DNA of 47,334 nucleotides from NCBI GenBank assembly GCA_900542155.1, contig UQMD01000019.1, positions 1-47,334 on the forward strand. Reading direction: 5' to 3'. The notes beneath the pieces were generated by a model. That model saw only the letters and a program-made list of their open reading frames with translations. It did not search any database and was not told the DNA's origin. A program made the position numbers and the translations under genes. The DNA comes from an uncultured Collinsella sp. (GTDB lineage: Bacteria > Actinomycetota > Coriobacteriia > Coriobacteriales > Coriobacteriaceae). This document shows positions 7,531-16,524 of the stretch, piece after piece (the first letter of the stretch is position 1; each line of letters opens with the position of its first letter).

Positions 7531-8769
7531 CTAACGACTGGCAGCCACGTCCTTAGTCCAGCAGTGCACGCCGCCGCCGGACAGGTTAAGTGCGAGGGAA
7601 TCAATCATGATGACCTTGCGATCGGGGAAGCAGCTCTCAAGAACCGCCTTGGCCTGCTCGTCCTTCTCTTTCACGACCTCGCTCATGCCCTCGTGGTAAT
7701 AACGCTGGCCAAGAACGACGCCGTTGCAGATCAGGAAGTTGCAGTAGCTCGCTGCGGCGTAGAAGTGGACAGGGCCCTCGGGCCAGGGGGTGCCATCCAT
7801 AAACTTGCCGCCCATTTCGTCGATGAAGCCCTTATAGAGCTCGTAATCCTCATCGCCAGGGGCGATAACGACTTCAATCGGCTCGGCGGTAGGCATACGA
7901 ACGATCTCGAAGGGCTTGCCCTCCCAGTCCGTTTCGTTGCTCAGGATCTCGCAGGCCGCCTCAATGCGGCGACGAGACTCTGCGCCAGCCTTGCTCGAGG
8001 CTGCCTCTTCATCGGACACCTCGGCAAGAAGAATCTTGTTCGGAGTGATAAAGCGACACATCTCATCAATGTGAGCTGCAAAGCTCATGCCAAAGACGGG
8101 AGTTCCGTCTTCCTTCTCGTTGAGGATGCCCAGTCGATAGTCGTCGTCCTCGAGCATAGGCTGCGGAAGCCAGATAACCTTGTTGAGGTTGTAGATGCGC
8201 TTATACTCGGCCTCTACTTCCTCTTTCGTGAACTCAGGATTACGCTTGCGGCATTCCGTGTCCTCGATGGCGATCAGAGTGCCGTGACCGTCAAACTCGC
8301 GGTCGCCGCCCTCCGAAACCATTTCGGAATTGACGATATCGAAGCAACCGAGCGCAACCGCCATGTGAACGGCTGCCTTACGTGCGGACTGGCACTCCGG
8401 GGAGTTCTTGTCCCACACGCCGTAATAGGTCCAAGCGGGGTTGACCATATAAGAATGGCCTTTGTCGTCGACCATGATGCTGGGGCCGTTGTCGCGGACA
8501 TAGAAGTTGGAGTCTTCAAACTGCGTGATCTCGATGCGATCGAAATCAACCCCCTCCTCCTTCAGGCGTGAGCAAGCCTCCTCATAGGAGCCGGGGGTGC
8601 CGCAATTGAGGTTGACCGTAACGTCGCCATACTCGAGCAGAGCCTTGATCACGTCAACGCAGGGCTGGCGGTTATCGTAGCCCTCTGCACGGATGTAATC
8701 GGGAAGCCATGTCACATAGACGTTGGAGCGCTTCTCGAACTCGCCCGGCATACGATAGTTCTCGTACAT
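7531..8769 (-). CDS. Agmatine deiminase-family protein
   Basis: This belongs to the guanidino-hydrolysing agmatine deiminase / Porphyromonas-type peptidylarginine deiminase superfamily, which releases ammonia from a guanidinium group. Visible active-site elements are VRDNGP (91-96), EGGDREFDGHGTL (about 153-164), HIDEM (His233, Asp235) and GGGVHCWT with nucleophile Cys403. At 412 aa it is longer than the usual ~370, mainly through an insert before HIDEM (EDDDYRLGILNEKEDGTPV). The start at 8769 (MYENYRMPGE) has GAAGGA upstream; an in-frame ATG at 8817 lacks one. It heads an operon with the carbamoyltransferase and MFS, opposite a TetR gene. Agmatine is the default substrate, but the insert and the odd partner enzyme leave room for another guanidine. 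Confidence 0.87.
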   Translation of the reverse strand: MYENYRMPGEFEKRSNVYVTWLPDYIRAEGYDNRQPCVDVIKALLEYGDVTVNLNCGTPGSYEEACSRLKEEGVDFDRIEITQFEDSNFYVRDNGPSIMVDDKGHSYMVNPAWTYYGVWDKNSPECQSARKAAVHMAVALGCFDIVNSEMVSEGGDREFDGHGTLIAIEDTECRKRNPEFTKEEVEAEYKRIYNLNKVIWLPQPMLEDDDYRLGILNEKEDGTPVFGMSFAAHIDEMCRFITPNKILLAEVSDEEAASSKAGAESRRRIEAACEILSNETDWEGKPFEIVRMPTAEPIEVVIAPGDEDYELYKGFIDEMGGKFMDGTPWPEGPVHFYAAASYCNFLICNGVVLGQRYYHEGMSEVVKEKDEQAKAVLESCFPDRKVIMIDSLALNLSGGGVHCWTKDVAASR

Positions 8770-8851
8770 GGTTGGTCCTTCCGTCGGGTTTCCCGCGATG
8801 CTGTCCGGCCGCGACAATAGCGGGGTTTCACCTGCTATAGTACTACTATAC

Positions 8852-8916
8852 CTACCGTTCGGTAGATGGTTTTGAATGTTTCCCGCTCACCTACTGATAC
8901 ATACCGTTCACCGTAT
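8852..8916. promoter_or_regulatory. Two TACCG-type palindromes between deiminase operon and TetR
   Basis: CTACCGTTCGGTAG at 8852-8865 is a 6-bp inverted repeat around TT. ATACCGTTCACCGTAT at 8901-8916 is a related, less perfect palindrome. Both lie in the divergent gap between the deiminase gene and the TetR gene, and a related motif occurs in front of the second MFS gene. They are the likely binding sites of the TetR protein encoded at 8994. A TATAGT at 8843-8848 (minus sense) may be part of the operon promoter. Confidence 0.65.
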
Positions 8917-8993
8917 ATAGTGGTCATGTTTGGACACGAATTAATGTTCCGTTGCCATCCTTAATAATGTTGGTAGTGCGGAAGTGATTTGCA

Positions 8994-9572
8994 ATGGAGA
9001 AATGCAGCGTGAGCACAAGAAAAAAAATATTGGACGCAATGTACGATCTTGTGGCAGAAGTCGGTTATGACAAAGCGTCTATCGGAAAGATTTGCGACTT
9101 TGTCGGTATATCCAAGCCGTCGGTGTACTACTACTTTCCCTCTAAAGAGGAGATTTTCACTACACTCTTGGACAGCATGTTTCCGACCATCGACTATCAG
9201 CGCGACTACTCGCTAATAGTCGATAGGGACGGGTTCAAGGCCGCGCTTATCGAGCTCGGCAATTCAGTTATAGGTGGCTATCGAAGCGATGAAAAACGCC
9301 GGCGCGTGCTGGCCGAGGTTAGCGTTCAATCAAATCGAATTCCTGCAGTTCAGGAACGTCAAGCGACGGCGACCAAACGAACCATGGATGCGCTTAAAGA
9401 CATCCTTCTTCATGGCGTAGAGATTGGCGCGTTTTCCGATAGTGCCGACGTGATGCTCTACGTACAAATTCTTTATACCGTTCTGGAGGGAGCGAGCAAT
9501 ACGGTCGCTCAAGGTGAGGATATTGATGAAAAAGAGGTTTGGGCGGGAATAGTCGAGCTTATGTTCAAATAG
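8994..9572 (+). CDS. TetR-family regulator of the deiminase/MFS genes
   Basis: This 192-aa TetR repressor has the N-terminal helix-turn-helix KASIGKICDFVGISKPSVYYYFPSKEE split over residues about 26-52, then an all-helical ligand domain. The start at ATG 8994 follows GGAAG by ten bases. It is transcribed away from the deiminase operon, and the gap holds two TACCG palindromes. The second MFS gene, convergent and downstream, carries related motifs in its own promoter, so one regulator probably controls both transporters. The ligand is unknown; a guanidino compound or polyamine is a guess from context. Confidence 0.9.
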   Translation: MEKCSVSTRKKILDAMYDLVAEVGYDKASIGKICDFVGISKPSVYYYFPSKEEIFTTLLDSMFPTIDYQRDYSLIVDRDGFKAALIELGNSVIGGYRSDEKRRRVLAEVSVQSNRIPAVQERQATATKRTMDALKDILLHGVEIGAFSDSADVMLYVQILYTVLEGASNTVAQGEDIDEKEVWAGIVELMFK

Positions 9573-9634
9573 ACCAGCCAAGCTGAAACGCATGTTGGCA
9601 CACATGGTGCCTGCGGGCAACCTTTAAACGAAAA

Positions 9635-9672
9635 CAGGGGCCGACTCCAGTCTGGCTTGGAGTCGACCCCTG
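9635..9672 (-). terminator. Terminator of the second MFS gene
   Basis: CAGGGGCCGACTCCA and TGGAGTCGACCCCTG form a 15-base stem with one mismatch and an 8-base loop. Read on the minus strand it is followed by TTTTCGTTT, so it ends the second MFS transcript; it may also stop the converging TetR transcript. Confidence 0.8.
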
Positions 9673-9708
9673 TTGCGTGGCAATCTATGCCGATGCAATC
9701 GGCGCTTA

Positions 9709-10989
9709 TTACTTTTCAGCAGCCTTACCGAGAAAGCCGGAAACGATAGCAAACGCAGCAATCATAAGGTTGCAGGCAATGCAGAAGATAAATACTCCCT
9801 GGAATGACCCTGCCATGCCGTAAACCTTCATCATGACCGGCATTCCAAAAGCACCGACGACATAGCCCGCCGAGCAAACGATCGAATAGATCCTTCCAAA
9901 ATCGCGTGATCCAAAGAGCGAGAGGAGAAGCATCGGCATTGCGGTTCCAACAATGGCGAACATGGCATCGTTTACGCCAGCTGCAATGATTGAAACAGTC
10001 TCATTGCTTCCGCCAATGATGAGAAGCAGGAACGAAAAAATGCTGACACCTGTCCACGCGACCGTTGCTTTAATAGAGCCGAGCTTGTCACATGTTTTGC
10101 CTACGAAGGGATTTAGGAAGATGTCGGAGAACGAAGCTGCCGAGACCATTAAGCTTCCTACGATGGGATTGAAACCGACCTCGCTTGCATAGGTTGGAAA
10201 CAACTGGTTCATGCAGCAGGTGAGCTGCGCCACGCAAAGCAGGAGGACACAGAGAATAAAAGACGGCGTTTTCGTGGCATCACGCAGTGCCATGCCCGAA
10301 AGGGTATCTTCCCGCTCATCGACGCTGTGGCTCTCATGGGTTTCAGAGGCGGTCTCTCCGTACGGAAGCATGTTGCGATCAGAGGGTTTAAGGCGAATGA
10401 TAAATGCACTCGCAGGTAAAATCATAGCTGCAGAAACGACCGCAAGTACGATGTATCCCGTACGCCAGCCTTGTTGCTCGATAACCAGCGTAATGACAGG
10501 GCTCAACAACAGCGTACAGAGAGAATTAACGCCCCAAGCAAGGCCGATAGCAAGACCGGACGATTTACTGAACCATTGGTCAATAACATCGGACATGCAG
10601 ACGCCCGTTGTGAATGAAAAGCAGATGCCGATCACCGCAGCGGAGACGATGAACATCCAGACTTCGGTGTAGAACGCCATTGCGGCGCCGGCGGCAATAA
10701 GGACGAGTTCAACGCAAATATGCCACGGTTTGCCTATTACTTTCGGAATGAAACGGCTCAAAAGTGGAAGTCCAAGTGCAAGGCCAAGAAGAATCGCAGT
10801 GAAATAGAAAGAGAAAGAGGTGTACTCAAAGCCCAGGTCTTCACATACTGGAGCAACGAATGAGCCGGCAATAATGCTATATGTGCCAGTCGTCCCGGCA
10901 GACATTAAGCCGAGCGCAATAACGACAATCCAAGCAAACGCGCCGCTCTCGCGAGGACGGTCTTTTTCGTCTGGTACGGTGAGAGCCAT
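9709..10989 (-). CDS. Second OxlT-like MFS transporter
   Basis: This 426-aa, 12-helix transporter is a clear paralogue of the one at 5065: both share the helix-1 motif SAGTTG(S/T)YS(V/I)IAGSFVAP, SDVIDQWF(K/S)KS(G/S)GLAIG and TCCMNQLFPTYASEVGF. The start at 10989 (MALTVPDEKD) has GGAG six bases upstream; the frame is open to 11064 without support. It forms a one-gene unit ending at the hairpin near 9650. The promoter region carries two copies of the palindrome found in front of the deiminase operon. It may import or export the same class of compound with a different partner ion or in a different state of the cell. Confidence 0.88.
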   Translation of the reverse strand: MALTVPDEKDRPRESGAFAWIVVIALGLMSAGTTGTYSIIAGSFVAPVCEDLGFEYTSFSFYFTAILLGLALGLPLLSRFIPKVIGKPWHICVELVLIAAGAAMAFYTEVWMFIVSAAVIGICFSFTTGVCMSDVIDQWFSKSSGLAIGLAWGVNSLCTLLLSPVITLVIEQQGWRTGYIVLAVVSAAMILPASAFIIRLKPSDRNMLPYGETASETHESHSVDEREDTLSGMALRDATKTPSFILCVLLLCVAQLTCCMNQLFPTYASEVGFNPIVGSLMVSAASFSDIFLNPFVGKTCDKLGSIKATVAWTGVSIFSFLLLIIGGSNETVSIIAAGVNDAMFAIVGTAMPMLLLSLFGSRDFGRIYSIVCSAGYVVGAFGMPVMMKVYGMAGSFQGVFIFCIACNLMIAAFAIVSGFLGKAAEK

Positions 10990-11021
10990 GGTCACTCCAT
11001 TTCTATCGGCATTACATCCTA

Positions 11022-11106
11022 TATGCCTACCGATAGGTATATAAACCAGGGGACTCTTCGTCAAGCATTAAGCGGGGAAAGGGAGTTCTTAACGTGCCGA
11101 ACGGTA
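11022..11106 (-). promoter_or_regulatory. Promoter and TACCG-type operators of the second MFS gene
   Basis: TACCGATAGGTA at 11028-11039 is palindromic, and TACCGTTCGGCA lies at 11095-11106 on the minus strand, 11 of 12 bases like the core of the site at 8852. Minus-strand TTGACG and TATACC, 17 bases apart, form a plausible promoter whose -10 overlaps the first palindrome, a normal repressor arrangement. Confidence 0.6.
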
Positions 11107-11120
11107 ATTGAGCCCTTGCA

Positions 11121-11311
11121 AAATCGAGGTCTAATACTTTTCCCGAGAAGTGAACGACCGTTTTTGGACCCACGAAGCATCGACATTTTTAGACGTCAAA
11201 ACCGCAGGATTTTGCTGCCAAAACCGCAGGAAATTGCATCTCAAAAGTGTCGATGCTTCGGGGATCCGTTTTTGCTCGTTCACTTCTTGGAAAAGTATTA
11301 GACCTCGATTT
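11121..11311 (+). repeat. Long palindromic repeat element, copy 3
   Basis: AAATCGAGGTCTAATACTTT pairs with its complement ending at 11311. The inner stem GAAGCATCGACATTTTT / AAAAGTGTCGATGCTTC and the paired AAAACCGCAGGA loop repeats match copy 2 almost base for base. It is followed after about ten bases by the perfect GTGACAAAGGG palindrome at 11323. It fills the gap between the second MFS gene and the large ABC gene. Confidence 0.82.
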
Positions 11312-11322
11312 ACAAGCCACTC

Positions 11323-11355
11323 AATGTGACAAAGGGACTGTCCCTTTGTCACATT
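11323..11355. repeat. GTGACAAAGGG-type hairpin, perfect copy
   Basis: AATGTGACAAAGGGAC and GTCCCTTTGTCACATT are perfect 16-base arms around one T. The last two bases fall within the stop codon of the ABC gene (11354-11356), so the repeat abuts the coding end and probably acts as its 3' hairpin. Confidence 0.8.
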
Positions 11356-14300
11356 ATTCGGAGCGCAGGGCTTCCACAGGGTCCTTCTTGGATGCGCTGC
11401 GGGCCGGCAGCAGGCCAGCGACGACCGTCAACAGCACCGAAATTGCAATGAGCACCAGCGCATCCTGCACGGGCAGGCTCATCAGATTGGGCACCTGCTT
11501 GGCCGCAAGCGCCCAGGCATTAACCGGAAAGCTCACGGCCACCACGACGACAATGGCAAAGACGCCGGCAATGAGGCCTTCGATAAAGGTCTCGGCATTA
11601 AATACGTTGGCCACGTTGCGCTTTGACGCGCCGATCGCACGCAGGATGCCAATCTCCTTTTTGCGCTCCAGTACGCTGATGTAGGTGATGATGCCGATCA
11701 TGATGGAGCTCACCACCAAACTGATACTCACGAATGCGATGAGCACCAAGCTGATAGTATTCACGATGTCGGTCACCGAGCCCATGATGATGCCCATGTA
11801 GTCGGTATACGAGATTGCCTGCTCATCGTGGCCAGCAGCTTTGACCTGCTTGTTGTACGCATCGATGTAATCGAGCACGCGCTCCTTGGCCTCAAAGTCG
11901 CGCGGGAAAATCTTGACCGAAATGGGGTCCGCCTCGTCCGCATAGCCCAACGTGGTCAGATTGTTATCGTAGGTGAGCTTCGACGCCTTGGCATAGCTCA
12001 TCATGAGCGAGCTCAGGTCCTCGGCGTCCATGTTGAAGTGGATGGCACGAGCAAAGGCGCCCGCATCCACGCGCATGGCGCTCGCCAGGTTGGCAAAACT
12101 CGAAGACATCTGCGTCGCCATTTGGTCCATGAGCCCTGCCGCACCCGCCTTGAGCTGGGTTGATACCGTCGTCGCAATCTGCTCGCTGACCGCCTTCATC
12201 ACCTGATCCATAGACTGCTGCAAATACGGAGCCAGCTGCTTTTGCACATAGTCGCCCATCACCTGCTGCAGACGCTCGGCCAGGGCATCGCCGCCGAGCG
12301 CCCTGAGCTGAGCCAGGTATTGCTGGGCTGTGACATCATTCTCAAGGTACGCTGAGAATGCGGCAGCGAGCTTTGACGCGTCCTTAAGATCTTCGGGCGA
12401 CAGCGCCTTAAACTGATCAGAGCGCATAAAGCCCTCAAACAGCTGGTTGGCTAGCGCTCCCACCTGCTGCATTTGCTCGGGTGTGAGTTCCAGACCGTCA
12501 AAGATGCCCGAGAAATCTGGGGCCGGCGCTTTGGCCATGATGTCACTAAAGTCGATGTCCCTCCCAACACCCGAAAGGTCAATGTCCAGCCCGGACAAGT
12601 CGAGACCAGAAAGGTCCATACCGCCGGCTGCGCCCGAGAGCGCAGATGCATCGAACGAGAACGCGCTCTTCAGTGCCGCCTCGTCTACGCTGAACATACT
12701 GCCCAAATCCACGCCCTGCTTGGCTTCGCCCTGCAGCTCGTCGAAGGTTTTGCCCGTAAAGACATCCGTCTCGGGGTGGGCAAGCTGCTCCTGCACAATC
12801 TGCGAATCGGCAGCACGCTCCATAAGCTGGCGAGTCAGCGCATGCGTATAGACAATGCCCGGGGACAATGCGCTCGCGTTTGCCGTCTCGTTGGGTCGCA
12901 CCACGCCCACAATGCGCACGTCAATACCGTCGGCAACCTTGGCTTTCATAAAGTCGGCGTCGCCAGACATGTCAGTCCACATGCCGGTCTCTTCGTTTTT
13001 GCGATAGGCATCGGCCGGCGACAACACCTTAAACGTCGTGGACAGTGCATCGTCGTAGGTAAAGTCGCTGCCGGTCTTGGGCGTCTTGACCTTGCCGTCG
13101 GCCGTCATGGCACTGTTAACCAGGTCGTTGAGTTCATCGATATCCAGCGCACCGATGCTGTAGAGCGTGTAGTCGCCCACCGTTCCGCGGCTCGAAAGCA
13201 CCATCACGGCCTCGTTGGCTGACGTAGGCCAATGGCCGGCAACGACATCGTACTGGCTGTCGAGCAGGCTCTGGTCGTCAATCATCTCGTTGAAGACCGA
13301 CGTTCCCATAGATTCCATGCTCACCGTTGCCGCCGAGCTCGCGCCCCCGCTCATGGCCTCAGTCATAGCGTTGGGCACCAGCCGGACAGGCTTCCCATCG
13401 CCATTCCCGGCACGATAGACAACCGGCGTCACGCCATAGCCGTACTGGATGGCATTGACCTCTTTATCGATGCCATCGCCACCGGCATCGAGCCATGCCT
13501 TAAAGCTCGTCATGTCATTGGACTTAACGCTCGCGAACATATCCTTTACGGCCGTGACCACCGGGATCTTATCGGTCCCCTGAGCCTTGCCACCGGTGGC
13601 GCCATCGGACGAGCCCTCGCCCTTGGATACCTCCTCATCGGCAGCCCCATGCCCGCCCATCATGGACGACAGGTCGTAATCTTGTTTGGAAATCGTAAGC
13701 GGGTAGCTCGAGAGTGTGTCCTCCTCGACCTTTTTGATGTAGCCGTTTACGCCGTTGGAGAGCGCCAGAATCGCCGCGATGCCAATAATGCCAATCGAAC
13801 CTGCAAAGGCAGTCATGGCCGTACGGCCCTTCTTGGTCATGAGGTTTCGGGCAGAAAGCCCCAGCGCCGTTACAAAGCTCATCGAGGTTTTGCGCGTGGG
13901 CTTTGCCTCGCGACGCGCAGCCGTGGCAGCATCAAAGGGGTCGGAATCGTCGGTGACCTTGCCGTCCGCCAGGTTGACGATGCGCGTGGCGTACTTGTAC
14001 GCCAGCTCGGGATTGTGCGTGACCATGATGACCAGACGGTCGCGCGCAACGTCCTTGAGCAAATCCATGACCTGGACGGACGTCGTTGAATCCAAGGCGC
14101 CGGTCGGCTCGTCAGCCAGCACAATCTCGGGATCGTTGATTAAGGCGCGGGCGATGGCGACGCGCTGCATCTGCCCGCCCGAAAGCTGGCTCGGGCGCTT
14201 GTCAACGTGCTCGCCCAGGCCAACTGCCTCGAGCGCCTTGCGCGCACGCTGGCGGCGCTCGGCACGCCCCACGCCCGTGAGCGTAAGCGCCAGCTCCACG

Positions 14301-14608
14301 TTTTCCAAAATGGTCTGATGCGGAATGAGGTTGTAGCTCTGAAACACAAAGCCAATGCGATTGTTTCTGTAGGCATCCCAATCGCGGTCGCTGAAGTCCT
14401 TGGTCGAGATGCCATCGATCAGCAGATCGCCCGAATCGAAATGATCGAGTCCGCCAATGACGTTGAGCATCGTAGTTTTACCCGAGCCCGAAGGGCCCAG
14501 GATGGCTACAAACTCGTTATCGCGAAAAGACAGGCTTACGCTGTCGAGCGCTACCTGCGTAAACGACTGCGTAACGTACCTTTTGCAAATAACTCTGAGA
14601 TCAAGCAT
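11354..14608 (-). CDS. MacB-like ABC transporter, ATPase-permease fusion with a large extracellular domain
   Basis: This is a single 1084-aa polypeptide. The N-terminal ATPase (about 1-230) has Walker A GPSGSGKT, signature LSGGQMQR, Walker B IVLADEPTGALD and the H-loop MVTHN. A first transmembrane helix (about 255-280) is followed by an exported region of some 570 residues. Three C-terminal helices of the FtsX permease follow, with the family turn LERKKEIGILRAIGASKRNV. The external region has short DLSGLDLSGLDIDLSG repeats and amphipathic helical stretches (MDQVMKAVSEQIATTVSTQL). The usual MacB periplasmic part is about 220 residues, so this one is much enlarged. The start at 14608 has AGGAGAGG before it, better than the frame start at 14635. 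Export of a peptide or a cell-envelope role is likely; the substrate is unknown. Confidence 0.9.
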   Translation of the reverse strand: MLDLRVICKRYVTQSFTQVALDSVSLSFRDNEFVAILGPSGSGKTTMLNVIGGLDHFDSGDLLIDGISTKDFSDRDWDAYRNNRIGFVFQSYNLIPHQTILENVELALTLTGVGRAERRQRARKALEAVGLGEHVDKRPSQLSGGQMQRVAIARALINDPEIVLADEPTGALDSTTSVQVMDLLKDVARDRLVIMVTHNPELAYKYATRIVNLADGKVTDDSDPFDAATAARREAKPTRKTSMSFVTALGLSARNLMTKKGRTAMTAFAGSIGIIGIAAILALSNGVNGYIKKVEEDTLSSYPLTISKQDYDLSSMMGGHGAADEEVSKGEGSSDGATGGKAQGTDKIPVVTAVKDMFASVKSNDMTSFKAWLDAGGDGIDKEVNAIQYGYGVTPVVYRAGNGDGKPVRLVPNAMTEAMSGGASSAATVSMESMGTSVFNEMIDDQSLLDSQYDVVAGHWPTSANEAVMVLSSRGTVGDYTLYSIGALDIDELNDLVNSAMTADGKVKTPKTGSDFTYDDALSTTFKVLSPADAYRKNEETGMWTDMSGDADFMKAKVADGIDVRIVGVVRPNETANASALSPGIVYTHALTRQLMERAADSQIVQEQLAHPETDVFTGKTFDELQGEAKQGVDLGSMFSVDEAALKSAFSFDASALSGAAGGMDLSGLDLSGLDIDLSGVGRDIDFSDIMAKAPAPDFSGIFDGLELTPEQMQQVGALANQLFEGFMRSDQFKALSPEDLKDASKLAAAFSAYLENDVTAQQYLAQLRALGGDALAERLQQVMGDYVQKQLAPYLQQSMDQVMKAVSEQIATTVSTQLKAGAAGLMDQMATQMSSSFANLASAMRVDAGAFARAIHFNMDAEDLSSLMMSYAKASKLTYDNNLTTLGYADEADPISVKIFPRDFEAKERVLDYIDAYNKQVKAAGHDEQAISYTDYMGIIMGSVTDIVNTISLVLIAFVSISLVVSSIMIGIITYISVLERKKEIGILRAIGASKRNVANVFNAETFIEGLIAGVFAIVVVVAVSFPVNAWALAAKQVPNLMSLPVQDALVLIAISVLLTVVAGLLPARSASKKDPVEALRSE

Positions 14609-14788
14609 GGACGGCAACCTCTCCTGCGCAGGCACCCTGCCCGCTCTTCCCCACCGTTCGTATTCGACGCGTTTGTCCTACTCTATCCTCATTTTTGGCC
14701 GATACCAGTGAGGAATGTAACGAACCGCGCCAAAAAACGAACGGGACAGCACGCCGCATGGCGCACCATCCCGCATATAACATCCCCG

Positions 14789-14820
14789 ATGCGACAAAGA
14801 GGCTGTCACTTTGTCACATT
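14789..14820. repeat. GTGACAAAGGG-type hairpin, copy d
   Basis: ATGCGACAAAG and CTTTGTCACAT pair around an imperfect middle. It lies 11 bases beyond the stop of the CoA-disulfide reductase gene and may serve as its 3' hairpin. Confidence 0.65.
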
Positions 14821-14830
14821 CCAATGCGCG

Positions 14831-16522
14831 CTACTTTTCGAGCCCGCACGGCATAACGTTAGCGCTGCCGCGGCGAGCCTCAGTCACGGCTGCAAAGAAG
14901 CGATAGCCGCCCGAGAAGTTAAAGCACTCAAAGCCATGCTGCGCCAAAATACGGCAAGCAATGTAGCTGCGAATGCCGCTCTGGCAAATCACGTAGACCG
15001 GCTTGGCCCGGTCGAGCTCGCCCAGGCGATTGCGCAGATCATCGACGGGAATGTTTACGAAACCATCGATATGCCCGCGCTCATACTCCCCTTCCGTACG
15101 AACATCGAGCAGCTGCACGCTGCCATCGCGTGGCAAGTTGGGCTCATCCTCCCAATGCCACTGCGCCAGTATGCCGCGATTGAGGTTCTCGATCATAAAG
15201 CCCGCCATATTGACGGGATCCTTCGCCGATGAATACGGCGGCGCGTATGCTAGGTCCAAATCCTTAAGCCTATCGCCGCGCATGCCTGCCTGGATGGCAG
15301 TCGCCAGAACGTCGATACGCTTGTCCACACCATCGATGCCCACGATTTGCGCACCCAGCAGGCGCAATCCCTGCTTCTCGAAGACAACCTTCATGGTCAT
15401 GGGCGTTGCACCCGGATAATAACCCGCATGCGAACCGGGCGACAGGACCACGCTGTCGCAGTCAATTCCCGCCGCGTGTGCTGCCTTTTCGGATAGTCCC
15501 GTGCTTGCCGCCGTCAAGTCGAATACCTTGATAACCGATGAGCCCAACGATCCGAGGTAGCAGCTGTCCATGCCGGCTATGACATCGGCGACGACACGCC
15601 CCTGCTTGTTGGCGGGGCCGGCGAGCGAAATGACCGCGTCCTCGCCGGTCACCTGATGCGTGACCTGCACGGCATCGCCCACGGCATACACGTCGGCAGC
15701 AGAGGTCTCCATGCGGTCGTTGACCACAATAGCCCCCTTGATGCCCAGTTCGAGCCCCGCCTCTTGCGCCAGATGGCTCTCAGGTGCCACGCCAATGGCA
15801 AGCAGCACCATATCGGCTCCGATAGGGTCATCGCCCGCAACATGGGTGACAACGCGGCCATCAACTTCCTCAAAACCTGTCACATCGGCCTTGAGGCGCA
15901 GATCGATACCGTGCTCACGCACCTCGGTATGCAAAAGGGTCGCCATGTCGTAATCCAGGTTGTTCATAAGCTGGACGGGACGCTGCAGAAGGGTCACCTG
16001 GAGCCCCAGCTCACACAGATTCTCCGCCGTCTCGACGCCAATGAAGCCGCCGCCGATCACGACGGCACTGCTCGGTCGCCGCTCTCGAACATAGCTGTGA
16101 ATACGCAGCGTGTCCTCAACGGTGCGTAGGCTAAAGATTTTATCCGAGTCGATGCCCGGCAACGCAGGGCGAATCGGCTTTGCACCCGGCGACAGGATGA
16201 GCTTGTCATACGTCTCGACAAATTCCTCGCCCGTCAGCATATTGCGAACCTCGACCGTATGCGAATCGGGATGGATGGCAAACACCTCGTGACTCGTCTT
16301 GACCGCAATGCGAAAGCGATCCCAAAAGCCCTTGGGAGACTGCAGCGTCAATGCGCTCTCTTCTTCTATCACGCCGCCAATGTAGTACGGAAGCCCACAA
16401 TTGGCATACGATACAAAACCCGTGCGCTCAAAGATGACAATTTGGGCCTGCTCGTCGAGTCTGCGCAAACGTGCCGCCGCCGATGCGCCGCCCGCGACGC
16501 CTCCAACGATAACCACCTTCAT
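14831..16522 (-). CDS. CoA-disulfide reductase with C-terminal rhodanese domain
   Basis: This is a 563-aa flavoprotein of the CoA-disulfide reductase / NADH oxidase-like group fused to a rhodanese. GGVAGGASAAARLRRLDE binds FAD, and SYANCGLPYYIGG carries the single redox Cys42. VVIGGGFIGVETAENLCELG binds NAD(P)H, and VYAVGDAVQV is the second FAD motif. The rhodanese domain starts near 470 (LLDVRTEGEYERGHIDGFVN) and has its active Cys513 in CQSGIRS. Such fusions reduce CoA or glutathione persulfides and disulfides, linking sulfane sulfur to redox balance. The start follows AAAGGTGG and lies two bases past the stop of a rhodanese remnant. The terminator at 16696 separates it from the TlpA operon. 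Confidence 0.93.
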   Translation of the reverse strand: MKVVIVGGVAGGASAAARLRRLDEQAQIVIFERTGFVSYANCGLPYYIGGVIEEESALTLQSPKGFWDRFRIAVKTSHEVFAIHPDSHTVEVRNMLTGEEFVETYDKLILSPGAKPIRPALPGIDSDKIFSLRTVEDTLRIHSYVRERRPSSAVVIGGGFIGVETAENLCELGLQVTLLQRPVQLMNNLDYDMATLLHTEVREHGIDLRLKADVTGFEEVDGRVVTHVAGDDPIGADMVLLAIGVAPESHLAQEAGLELGIKGAIVVNDRMETSAADVYAVGDAVQVTHQVTGEDAVISLAGPANKQGRVVADVIAGMDSCYLGSLGSSVIKVFDLTAASTGLSEKAAHAAGIDCDSVVLSPGSHAGYYPGATPMTMKVVFEKQGLRLLGAQIVGIDGVDKRIDVLATAIQAGMRGDRLKDLDLAYAPPYSSAKDPVNMAGFMIENLNRGILAQWHWEDEPNLPRDGSVQLLDVRTEGEYERGHIDGFVNIPVDDLRNRLGELDRAKPVYVICQSGIRSYIACRILAQHGFECFNFSGGYRFFAAVTEARRGSANVMPCGLEK

Positions 16523-16524
16523 AG

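Noticed and set aside
6381..7556. 391-aa + strand frame opposite the carbamoyltransferase
   Set aside because: It is a shadow of a conserved gene with no supported start.
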